Source: a bacterium HR27
GTDB taxonomy: Bacteria > Chloroflexota > Chloroflexia > Thermomicrobiales > Thermomicrobiaceae
DNA: 7,579 bases
Assembly: GCA_002898975.1 (NCBI GenBank)
Contig: BEID01000053.1
Location: 1 to 7,579, forward strand
Reading direction: 5' to 3'
Both the position numbers and the translations under genes were made by a program. The notes beneath the pieces are model-generated. The model was not told where the DNA came from and made no database searches. It saw nothing but the letters and a program-made list of their open reading frames with translations. Below are positions 1-6,040 of this stretch, in pieces. Within the stretch, counting starts at the first letter, position 1, and every line of letters starts with the position of its first letter.

Positions 1-20
1 CGTAGCAGAGGCGACCAGAA

Positions 21-26
21 GGGAGG
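21..26 (+). promoter_or_regulatory. Ribosome binding site of the YceI gene
   Basis: GGGAGG lies 5 bases before the GTG at 32. It decides for this non-ATG start, and the first residues after it (MTTIAPELTG) lead straight into the conserved YceI N-terminus. Confidence 0.7.
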
Positions 27-31
27 CAGCA

Positions 32-595
32 GTGACCACGATTGCACCGGAGCTGACGGGACTGGCGCGTTGGGAGATCGATCCGGCGCATAGCCAGATC
101 ACCTTTGCTGTTCGTCACCTGATGGTGACGACCGTGCGCGGTCAGTTCAAGAACTTCTCCGGTTGGGTGGAGTTCGATCCAGCGCATCCAGAGAACGGCA
201 AGGTGGAAGTGACGATCGATGCTGCCAGCATCGATACACGCGAGGAGCGGCGCGATGCGCACCTCCGTTCGGCCGACTTCCTGGACGTCGAGCACTATCC
301 GACGATTACCTTCGTCAGCAAGCGCATCGAGCCGTTGGGCGGCAATCGCTACCGCGTGATCGGCGACCTCACCATCCGTGGTGTCACCAAGGAAGTCGCG
401 CTGGATACCGAGTTCCATGGTGTCGCCAAGGATCCGTGGGGTGGCGTGCGAGCTGGCTTCGAGGCGCGCACGAAGATCAACCGGCACGACTTCGGCGCGA
501 GCTGGAACGTCGCGCTGGAGGCCGGTGGCTGGTTGGTCGGCGAAACGGTCGACGTCTTCATCGAGGTCGAGTTAGTCCGCAAGGATGCAGCCTGA
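32..595 (+). CDS. YceI family protein
   Basis: A 187-residue YceI-like protein. The family forms a lipocalin-like beta barrel that binds isoprenoid or other amphiphilic molecules; its physiological role is mostly unknown. Family hallmarks seen: WEIDPAHSQITFAVRHLMV near residues 14-32, the segment S-I-D-T-R-E-E-R-R-D-A-H-L-R-S-A-D-F-L-D around 66-85, then YPTITFVS, GDLTIRGVTKEV and a C-terminal FGASWN-to-GETVDVFIEVEL strand pair. The length fits the family core. There is no signal peptide, unlike E. coli YceI, so a cytoplasmic location is inferred. The start is a GTG, supported by a GGGAGG ribosome binding site at 21-26 with 5-base spacing. A strong hairpin follows the stop within 6 bases, so it is probably the last gene of its transcript. 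Family assignment is confident; ligand is unknown. Confidence 0.93.
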   Translation: MTTIAPELTGLARWEIDPAHSQITFAVRHLMVTTVRGQFKNFSGWVEFDPAHPENGKVEVTIDAASIDTREERRDAHLRSADFLDVEHYPTITFVSKRIEPLGGNRYRVIGDLTIRGVTKEVALDTEFHGVAKDPWGGVRAGFEARTKINRHDFGASWNVALEAGGWLVGETVDVFIEVELVRKDAA

Positions 596-600
596 CGCCG

Positions 601-631
601 AGGCGGGGCAGGGGACACACCTGCCCCGCCT
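601..631 (+). terminator. GC-rich hairpin after the YceI gene, terminator-like
   Basis: AGGCGGGGCAGG (601-612) is perfectly complementary to CCTGCCCCGCCT (620-631), leaving a 7-base loop (GGACACA). It starts 5 bases after the YceI stop and is followed by TTCCT, only a weak T tract. It is read as a terminator or 3'-end stabilising/attenuating hairpin between the YceI gene and doxX. The structure is certain by base pairing; the terminator function is inferred and weakened by the short T run. Confidence 0.6.
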
Positions 632-672
632 TCCTGTGCTCCGAAGAGGGGGGCGGAAGAGGAGGGGCAACG

Positions 673-1059
673 ATGGACTGGGCGTTCCTTGTCGGGCGCA
701 TCGTATTTGGTCTTTTCTTCGTCTTCAACGGCATCAATCACTTCGCCAATGTGCGCACCTTGAGTATGTACGCGGCTTCGAAAGGGGTTCCAGCGCCGCA
801 GGCAGCAGTCATCGTGACCGGGATCATGTTGCTGCTCGGCGGGGCCAGCGTGGCGACCGGCTACCAGCCGGTGATCGGCAACCTGTTGTTGATCATCTTC
901 CTGGTGCCGGCCGCGTTCTGGATGCACAACTTCTGGGCTGAAACCGATCCGATGGCCCGGGCGAACCAGATGGCACACTTCCTAAAGAATCTCGCGCTGG
1001 CTGGAGCGGCACTGGCGTTGCTGGGCGTGCCGACGCCGTGGCCGCTCAGTCTCGGGTGA
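673..1059 (+). CDS. DoxX family membrane protein
   Basis: A 128-residue integral membrane protein of the DoxX/DoxD type. Four hydrophobic segments are visible: about residues 4-22 (with the typical FGLFFVFNGINHFAN stretch), 43-62 around GIMLLLGGASVATG, 66-84 around NLLLIIFLVPAAFWMHNFW, and 102-120 near the C-terminus (LKNLALAGAALALLG). The N-terminal F-x-x-N-G-x-x-H-F motif and the short size fit DoxX. The ATG at 673 has a GGAGGGG site at 661-667, 5 bases upstream. In mycobacteria a DoxX protein takes part in a membrane-associated oxidoreductase complex linking thiol and superoxide stress; a similar redox-partner role is inferred here because the next gene, only 8 bases downstream, is a DsbA-type thiol oxidoreductase. 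The exact biochemical activity of the family is not established. Confidence 0.88.
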   Translation: MDWAFLVGRIVFGLFFVFNGINHFANVRTLSMYAASKGVPAPQAAVIVTGIMLLLGGASVATGYQPVIGNLLLIIFLVPAAFWMHNFWAETDPMARANQMAHFLKNLALAGAALALLGVPTPWPLSLG

Positions 1060-1067
1060 GGGTGGAC

Positions 1068-1721
1068 ATGATCGTCCTCGAGTTCTTTCACGACGTGCTG
1101 TGAGCCTGGTGTGTCGTGGCGTCGCCGCGGCTGCGTCAGGTGATCGCTGAGTTCCCGGAAGTTCGAGTCGTGCATCGTTGTTTCGCACTCGCGCCGACAC
1201 CGGACGCCATCGTGGTGATGTTCGGGTCCAAGAAACGTGGGAAAGCCGAGATTCTCGAGCACTGGCGTTTGGCTAACCGGTACGATGACGTGCCGCGCTT
1301 CCGGCCCGATCTCATGGCGGCGCGGCCATTCGACTATCCGTATTCGATGCCAGGGCTCCGTGCGTGCAAGGCGGCCGAGTCGATCGGCGGCCAGCAGGCG
1401 CACTGGGATCTCTTCGACCGGATCCAGTACGCGCATCTCATCGAGTGTCGGAATATCGCTGACGACGCCGTCCTGCGTGACTGCGCTGTTGCGGTTGGGC
1501 TGGATGTCGAACGCTGGGAAGTCGCCTACCGGAGTCCTGAAACCCAGGCTGCTGTCGACGCCGACCTGGCGCGTGCACGCATGCTCAGCATCGCTGCGGT
1601 ACCGACCCTCGTCGCGGATGGCACAGAGGTCATAACTGGTGCACGTCCAGCGGCGCACTACCGAGCCTGGCTGCGCGCCGTCCTCGAGCAACGAGCGCGA
1701 GCGGGGCGAGACGAGCGTTGA
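1068..1721 (+). CDS. DsbA/FrnE family thiol oxidoreductase, probable selenoprotein (UAWC active site, in-frame TGA)
   Basis: Reading from the ATG at 1068 gives MIVLEFFHDVL, then TGA (codon 12), then A-W-C-V-V-A-S-P-R-L-R-Q and an open frame to the stop at 1719-1721: 217 residues if the TGA is read as selenocysteine. The first segment is the beta strand that precedes the C-x-x-C motif in DsbA/FrnE (PF01323) thioredoxin-fold proteins, so the TGA falls exactly on the nucleophilic Cys, giving U-A-W-C (residues 12-15). Downstream hallmarks agree: HRCFALAP near 36-43, an alpha-helical insert (YPYSMPG.RACKAAESIGGQQAHWDLFDRIQ region), and the cis-proline loop AAVPT with Pro179. A GTG at 1116 (codon 17) would be the default start, but it deletes the first strand and both active-site positions and has no convincing ribosome binding site. 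The ATG at 1068 follows the doxX stop by 8 bases and has a weak purine-rich GGTGAGGGTGG before it. A SECIS-like hairpin follows the TGA. Predicted role: thiol-disulfide or peroxide-linked redox chemistry; no signal peptide, so cytoplasmic. The alternative is a nonsense mutation or base-call error (TGC to TGA). Confidence 0.8.
1101..1103 (+). other. Candidate selenocysteine codon (UGA)
   Basis: In-frame TGA, codon 12 of the DsbA-family gene. Coding similarity to the family continues on both sides of it in the same frame: FFHDVL before, AWC and SPRLRQ after. A single TGC-to-TGA difference separates U-A-W-C from an ordinary C-A-W-C motif. Confidence 0.75.
1104..1141 (+). promoter_or_regulatory. 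Putative bacterial SECIS element
   Basis: The 38 bases immediately after the TGA fold into one long hairpin. Pairs 1113-1120 with 1124-1131 give an 8-bp upper stem (two G-U). Pairs 1109-1112 with 1133-1136 give a weak G-U-rich middle after a bulged U at 1132. Pairs 1104-1108 (GCCTG) with 1137-1141 (CAGGT) close the base. The apical loop is GUC (1121-1123), with G then U first, like the G-U required in the loop of the E. coli fdhF SECIS. There are 17 bases between the UGA and the loop G, inside the roughly 16-37 range described for bacterial SECIS elements. The bulged U is on the 3' side, unlike the 5' bulge of fdhF. Folding was done by hand; no energy was computed. Confidence 0.65.
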
Positions 1722-1782
1722 ACGAGGCTCGCACAGTTCGCTCGCCCTGTCCCTCGGAGCGATTCGACAGGTTGAGAGTCAC

Positions 1783-1787
1783 GGAGG
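1783..1787 (+). promoter_or_regulatory. Candidate ribosome binding site for the LLM-oxidase fusion
   Basis: GGAGG precedes the ATG at 1790 by only 2 bases, closer than usual. It still favours 1790 over the TTG at 1718, which overlaps the preceding stop codon as TTGA and has no clear site of its own. Confidence 0.4.
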
Positions 1788-1789
1788 CG

Positions 1790-4123
1790 ATGGATTACGG
1801 GCATTCGCTGCTTTTCGGTGTCTTTCTGACCCCATCAGCGGCCGATCCGGAACGTCTGGTTCAGCTCGCCGAGTGGTGCGACACGCTCGGGCTCGATCTC
1901 GTCACGTTTCAGGACCATCCGTATCAACCGGGATTTCTCGAAACGTGGACGCTGCTCTCCTACATCGCTGCGCGCACGAAGCGCGTGCGGCTCGCTCCGA
2001 ACGTGGCGAATCTCCCGCTGCGGCACCCAGCCATGCTGGCTCGCTCGGTCGCCAGCCTCGACCGGCTTTGCGGCGGTCGTGTCGAACTCGGGCTCGGTGC
2101 CGGCTACTTTTGGGACGCGATCGAGGGTATGGGTGGGCGTCGCCTGCGGCCCAGCGAGGCGGTCAAGGCTTTGAGCGAGGCGCTCGATATTCTGCGCGGA
2201 CTCTGGGATACGCGCCGGGCCTTTTTCAGTCACGAAGGCACGTTCTACACCGTGCCGGGTACCCAACCGGGGCCGGAGCCTGCTCATCCGATCAACATCT
2301 GGATCGGTGCCTACCGACCACGCCTGCTTCGCCTCATCGGACAAAAGGGAGACGGCTGGATTCCCTCCGTCGCCTATCTGGAAAGCCTGGCCGATCTGTC
2401 GACCGGCAACCGGATCATCGACGAGGCAGCACGCGAGGCCGGTCGAGATCCGGCGGAGATTCGCCGCCTGCTCAACATCGCCGGGCGCTTCACCAGCCGC
2501 TCGGGGGGCTTCCTCATCGGGCCAGTTGCGCAGTGGATCGAGCAGCTGACCGAGCTCGCACTCGAGGAGGGTATTTCGGCTTTCATCCTGGCAAGCGACG
2601 ATCGGGCAACGCTCGAGCGGTTCGCACGCGAGGTCGCGCCGGCAGTCCGCGAACGCGTCGCTGCGGAACGTGCCCGGCGTCGTCCTCACCGATCGAGCCG
2701 CGAACCGCTTCCCCTCGTCGTGGGTGGGCGCTGGCTCCGGTACCGCAGCGTTCCACTCAGCCCGCTCATCGATTACGCGGCGATACCCCGCGAGCTCGCT
2801 GGGAAGGTGGTCACGCCCCGTGACGAGCGCTACGACGAGCTTCGTTCTGTCTACATAGCGCGCGGGCGGCCCGGTCTGATCGTCCTTTGCGAGTCGAGCG
2901 CCGACGTTGCCGCGGCACTGGCTTTCGCGCAGACGCAAGCGGACGCGCCGCTCTCGGTACGCTCAGGCGGTCACGGCATCGCGGGGCTCGCGACCAACGA
3001 CGGTGGTATCGTCATCGATCTGCGCAAGCTGAATGCGATCGAGGTGCTCGATCCAGCGCAACGACTCGTGCGGATCGGCGCGGGGGCGACCTGGGGCGAG
3101 GTGGCGCGAGCACTCGCACCGTACGGATGGGCGATGACGTCCGGGAACTACGGGGACGTCGGTGTCGGCGGGCTGGCCACCGCTGGAGGACTCGGCTGGA
3201 TGGTTCGGAAGCATGGCTTGGCGATCGACCACATCGTCGCGGTCGAGGTCGTCCTGGCTGACGGACGGATCGTGCGGGCAGACGAGCAGTCCTACCCCGA
3301 CCTCTTCTGGGGCATGCGGGGTGCGGGATTCATGCTCGGTGTGGCGACGGCTTTCGAGTTCCGGGTCTTCGAGCTTCCGCGGGTGGTCTTCGCGACGATC
3401 GTGCTCGATGCCACCGAGACGGCAGCGGTCGTGCAGCAGTGGGCGGAGGTCATGGCGCAGGCTCCACGCGAACTGACGACGTTTCTCTGGCTGGTTCCAG
3501 GCCGCCGGGGACAGCCTCCGCTCGGCCAGCTCTACGCGGTTTTCGCGAGCGACGATGTGGAGCGGGCTGCGGATGCGCTGTCACCGTTCTTGCGCATCGC
3601 GCCGGTGCTCCAAGAGCGGGCAGTCCTGATCCGCTATGCGTCGCTCGTTCCGCCGTCGCATGACCTGCATATCGGGCAGCAGACAGTGAAGATCCGCAAC
3701 GGTTTTCTCCAGCGGATGTCGTCCGACGATGCACGCGCGATCGCCGCGCTCCTGTCTGAGGAGCCGACGGTGCTGGTCGAACTCCGCTCGATGGGTGGTG
3801 CGAATGCCGAGGTCGATCCGCTGGCGACTGCCTTCGCGCACCGGACGCAGGACGTGTTCGTGGCAGCCTGGTTCCAGCCCGTTTCGGTGGAAGAGCAGGA
3901 TCGCGCGTGGTTCGTCATCGCGCCGCGCCTCGGCGGCCTTTATGCGGCCTACACATCGGATGTGCGGCCCGAACGGGTTCCGGAGGCGTTCCCTGGCGAG
4001 ACGTTCGTGCGTCTCCAGGAACTCAAGCGTCGGTACGATCCTGCTCACCTGTTCCGTCGCGGCCTGGTCGTGACTCCCGAGAGCGTGCCCTCAGCCGACG
4101 CCCGACTGCCAACCGGACGGTAA
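1790..4123 (+). CDS. Fusion protein: LLM-class flavin-dependent oxidoreductase + FAD-binding (PCMH/BBE) oxidase
   Basis: A 777-residue two-domain enzyme counted from the ATG at 1790. Residues 1-295 are a luciferase-like monooxygenase (TIM barrel using FMN or F420): DYGHSLLFGVFLTP at the start, FQDHPYQP at 40-47, GGRVELGLGAGYFWD at 95-109, INIWIGAYRP near 168-177, GDGWIP at 187-192. An Arg-rich linker (about 295-320) leads to an FAD-binding PCMH-type oxidase: RSGGHG at 391-396, where His395 is the usual site of covalent 8-alpha-histidyl FAD attachment, VGVGGLATAGGLGW at 457-470, LFWGMRGAGF at 505-514. It ends with a berberine-bridge-type C-terminus, YDPAHLFR at 749-756. The frame is open across the junction, so this is a real fusion in this sequence. 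Substrate unknown; consecutive hydride-transfer or oxygenation steps on one compound are inferred. The start is uncertain (TTG at 1718 would add 24 non-conserved residues). The LLM half is closely related to the next gene. Confidence 0.88.
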   Translation: MDYGHSLLFGVFLTPSAADPERLVQLAEWCDTLGLDLVTFQDHPYQPGFLETWTLLSYIAARTKRVRLAPNVANLPLRHPAMLARSVASLDRLCGGRVELGLGAGYFWDAIEGMGGRRLRPSEAVKALSEALDILRGLWDTRRAFFSHEGTFYTVPGTQPGPEPAHPINIWIGAYRPRLLRLIGQKGDGWIPSVAYLESLADLSTGNRIIDEAAREAGRDPAEIRRLLNIAGRFTSRSGGFLIGPVAQWIEQLTELALEEGISAFILASDDRATLERFAREVAPAVRERVAAERARRRPHRSSREPLPLVVGGRWLRYRSVPLSPLIDYAAIPRELAGKVVTPRDERYDELRSVYIARGRPGLIVLCESSADVAAALAFAQTQADAPLSVRSGGHGIAGLATNDGGIVIDLRKLNAIEVLDPAQRLVRIGAGATWGEVARALAPYGWAMTSGNYGDVGVGGLATAGGLGWMVRKHGLAIDHIVAVEVVLADGRIVRADEQSYPDLFWGMRGAGFMLGVATAFEFRVFELPRVVFATIVLDATETAAVVQQWAEVMAQAPRELTTFLWLVPGRRGQPPLGQLYAVFASDDVERAADALSPFLRIAPVLQERAVLIRYASLVPPSHDLHIGQQTVKIRNGFLQRMSSDDARAIAALLSEEPTVLVELRSMGGANAEVDPLATAFAHRTQDVFVAAWFQPVSVEEQDRAWFVIAPRLGGLYAAYTSDVRPERVPEAFPGETFVRLQELKRRYDPAHLFRRGLVVTPESVPSADARLPTGR

Positions 4124-4144
4124 CGTGAAGGGAACCGGAAGAGC

Positions 4145-4148
4145 GAGG
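4145..4148 (+). promoter_or_regulatory. Candidate ribosome binding site for the stand-alone LLM gene
   Basis: GAGG lies 3 bases before the ATG at 4152, within a purine-rich stretch (about 4129-4148). Spacing is short, so support for ATG 4152 over GTG 4125 is modest; the conserved part of the protein (VQFGLN) begins only after 4152. Confidence 0.35.
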
Positions 4149-4151
4149 TCG

Positions 4152-5060
4152 ATGCAGCGGGCGGTTCAGTTCGGACTCAACATCGATCCGGTCGTCGATC
4201 GTCCCGAGGAAGTGACGGCACTCGCGACGCTCGCGGACCGTGCCGGCCTGGGGCTGGTCGCCATGCAGGACCACGCGTACAATCCCCGCTTCGGCGAAAC
4301 GTGGACGTTGCTGACCGCGGTCGCACTCCGGACGGAACGGGTCCATGTGCTCACCAATGTGGCGACGCTCGCCTTGCGTGCACCGGCCATGCTCGCGAAA
4401 GCCGCCGCGACGCTCGACCGCCTAACCGGTGGACGAGTCGAACTCGGCCTCGGTGCCGGTGCGTTCTGGGACGGGATCGCAGCGATGGGCGGACCGCGCT
4501 GGACGCCGGCCGAAGCGCTGGCTGCACTCGAAGATGCGCTCCGGCTCTGTCGACTCCTCTGGGAGAAGGCAGGAACGGGTGAGCCGGTGACGTACGCCGG
4601 GCGGCTGTTTCGGGTGCAGGAGCTCGCGTTCGGACCCAAGCCGGTTCGGCCGATCCCGCTCTGGGTCGGCGCGATCCGGCCACGTGCGCTGCGGCTGACC
4701 GGCATGCTTGCCGATGGGCTGACGATTTCGACACCGTATGTCCCTCCGGAACGTTTGCCGGAGGTCAATCGACTGGTCGATGAAGGGGCTCGTGTTGCCG
4801 GGCGCGATCCGCAGAGCATTCGCCGGCTCTATAACCTGCTCGGTGTCCTCGACGTGCCGGGCGCGCGCCCCCTACGGGTGAACCGGCCCGGATTTCTTAG
4901 TGGTCCAGCGGAGGCGTGGGTCGAGGCGATCGTCCGCTTCGCGGAACTGGGGATGGATACCTTCGTCTTCTGGCCAGTCGCCGGAGACTACGTCGCGCAA
5001 GCCCAGCATTTCGTCGAAGTGGTGGTGCCGGAGGTACAGCGCCGGCTCGCTAGGGCGTGA
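4152..5060 (+). CDS. LLM-class flavin-dependent oxidoreductase, stand-alone
   Basis: A 302-residue luciferase-like monooxygenase domain protein, the usual length for F420- or FMN-dependent LLM enzymes. Landmarks: AVQFGLNIDP (first strand), MQDHAYNPRFGETWTLL at 38-54, NVATLALRAPAMLAKAAATLDRLTGGRVELGLGAG around 69-103 (the LDRLTGGRVELGLGAG nucleotide/phosphate-binding region), IPLWVGAIRPRALRL and ADGLTIS later. It is a clear paralogue of residues 1-295 of the preceding fusion: shared QDH-Y-P, ETWTLL, NVA-L-LR-PAMLA, TGG/CGG-RVELGLGAG-FWD. It starts 28 bases after that gene's stop, so the two are almost certainly co-transcribed. An upstream GTG at 4125, one base after the fusion's stop, would add nine residues (MKGTGRARS) and allow tight coupling; I prefer ATG 4152. 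Cofactor and substrate cannot be told from sequence alone. It converges on the PIG-L gene with a 3-base gap. Confidence 0.9.
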   Translation: MQRAVQFGLNIDPVVDRPEEVTALATLADRAGLGLVAMQDHAYNPRFGETWTLLTAVALRTERVHVLTNVATLALRAPAMLAKAAATLDRLTGGRVELGLGAGAFWDGIAAMGGPRWTPAEALAALEDALRLCRLLWEKAGTGEPVTYAGRLFRVQELAFGPKPVRPIPLWVGAIRPRALRLTGMLADGLTISTPYVPPERLPEVNRLVDEGARVAGRDPQSIRRLYNLLGVLDVPGARPLRVNRPGFLSGPAEAWVEAIVRFAELGMDTFVFWPVAGDYVAQAQHFVEVVVPEVQRRLARA

Positions 5061-5063
5061 GGG

Positions 5064-5789
5064 TCACTCGAGGTCGACCCAGAGAAAGGCCTCGGCGAAC
5101 TCCAGTCCGACCGGCGTGGCGGCCTCGCGCGCGCGACTGCGGACGCGCGTCTCCAGGCCGCCCGGGAAAGCACTCGCTTGACTGACGTGGCAGCGGAGCG
5201 CCGCAAGTTTCCGTTCCAGCACCGGGGCGATATCGACGAACGTGTCGGGACGCTCGGTTCCGAAGAGCAGCGCTGTGCGGACGACGTGCGGCTGTAGACC
5301 GGCGGCGAGTTGTTCGGGAAAGAACGTCGCGAGGCGACTCGCTGGAAACGCGGCAGCCAGCGCAGCAGCTCCGACGGCCCGGTGATCGGGATGCTGGCGA
5401 TAGAGCCGGGTGAGCGGGTCGTGAGTGAGCACGATATCGGGACGGAAGCGGCGAATCTCGGCAGTGAGCTGGGCGCGCAGGGAGAGCGTGTCGAAGACTT
5501 CCCCATCAGGGAGCCGCAGGAAGGTGACCCCTTGGACCCCCAGGAGCTGGGCAGCGGCCAGTTGCTCGGCTTCGCGGACCGCAGCGAACGATTCGTTCTC
5601 GTTCGAGTCAGCCGGCTGCCCCTTGTCGCCGGAGGTGACGACCACGTAGTGCACGATCGTCCCGGCTGCGACCCAACGGGCGACCGTCCCAGCACAGAAG
5701 AATTCCGGGTCGTCCGGGTGCGCGCCGACGATCAGGACACGCTCGGCAAGCGGTGGGTCGCCGATGTGTCGAACGGAGAGATTCGTCAT
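5064..5789 (-). CDS. PIG-L/LmbE family deacetylase
   Basis: A 241-residue zinc-dependent N-deacetylase of the LmbE/PIG-L superfamily (relatives: MshB and Mca in mycothiol, BshB in bacillithiol metabolism, GlcNAc-PI deacetylase). Motifs: LIVGAHPDDPEFFCAGT at 19-35 with predicted zinc ligands His24 and Asp27 (Asp26 as likely base), TSGDKG at 52-57, VREAEQ at 71-76, and RQHPDHRAVG at 131-140 supplying the third ligand, His136. No signal peptide; cytoplasmic. The ATG at 5787-5789 (complement) is preceded by GGGAGCGAG with 4-base spacing; an upstream GTG at 5829-5831 is less likely because residues before MTNLSVRHIG are not family-like. The substrate is probably an N-acetylated sugar or glycoside, not determinable here. 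It is transcribed opposite to everything else in the window and converges on the LLM gene, so it is not part of that operon. Confidence 0.92.
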   Translation of the reverse strand: MTNLSVRHIGDPPLAERVLIVGAHPDDPEFFCAGTVARWVAAGTIVHYVVVTSGDKGQPADSNENESFAAVREAEQLAAAQLLGVQGVTFLRLPDGEVFDTLSLRAQLTAEIRRFRPDIVLTHDPLTRLYRQHPDHRAVGAAALAAAFPASRLATFFPEQLAAGLQPHVVRTALLFGTERPDTFVDIAPVLERKLAALRCHVSQASAFPGGLETRVRSRAREAATPVGLEFAEAFLWVDLE

Positions 5790-6040
5790 CGTACTCGCTC
5801 CCGATCGATAGTGCAGCACTGCGAGGTGCACCGCGCGCAGATCGCGCTGTCACGAACGATTGTCGGTCATGGCCATCGAGCGTCCAACTCGTCGCCAAAG
5901 CGAGGGCGGAGACACGCCCGGTCGACATCTGAGCGCAGCAGCGCTCGCGCAACGGTACTGGTCTCAACGCCGCTCGCGCCCCGTCCCGTGGCAGTATAAG
6001 CCGCAATGGGTCGGGTGGGTGGCCGAGGAGGGCGAGCACG
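5790..6040. other. Divergent intergenic region between the PIG-L gene and the DUF711 gene
   Basis: 251 bases between two divergent starts, which should hold promoters for both. An 11-base perfect palindrome, AGTGCAGCACT (5810-5820), sits 20 bases before the PIG-L start and could be an operator. A TATAAG at 5995-6000, 40 bases before the DUF711 ATG, is the best -10 candidate on the plus strand, but no good -35 lies 16-18 bases before it. A short plus-strand frame (5860-6087) runs into the DUF711 gene out of frame and has no ribosome binding site. No convincing RNA structure was seen. Confidence 0.4.

Noticed and set aside
861..1691. 276-residue minus-strand frame opposite doxX and the DsbA-like gene
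   Set aside because: No recognisable motifs, and overlaps two recognised genes on the other strand.
1116..1721. DsbA-like gene starting at GTG 1116
   Set aside because: It would remove the first beta strand and both active-site positions, has no clear ribosome binding site, and ignores in-frame family-like coding sequence from 1068.
1718..1789. TTG start at 1718 for the LLM-oxidase fusion, overlapping the previous stop
   Set aside because: The extra 24 residues (Arg/Pro-rich) do not resemble an LLM N-terminus; GGAGG precedes the ATG at 1790. Translational coupling keeps it possible.
1639..2823. 394-residue plus-strand frame overlapping the LLM domain
   Set aside because: Arg/Ser/Gly-rich shadow frame with no domain signal, within a gene of clear family.
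4125..4151. GTG start at 4125 for the stand-alone LLM gene
   Set aside because: It adds nine basic, non-family residues; the ATG at 4152 leads directly into the first LLM strand.
5810..5820. Palindrome AGTGCAGCACT before the PIG-L gene as a regulator site
   Set aside because: Short, single copy, and expected by chance in GC-rich sequence; noted in the intergenic entry but not claimed as an operator.
5995..6000. TATAAG as the -10 box of a DUF711 promoter
   Set aside because: No acceptable -35 hexamer 16-18 bases upstream and no extended -10 TG.
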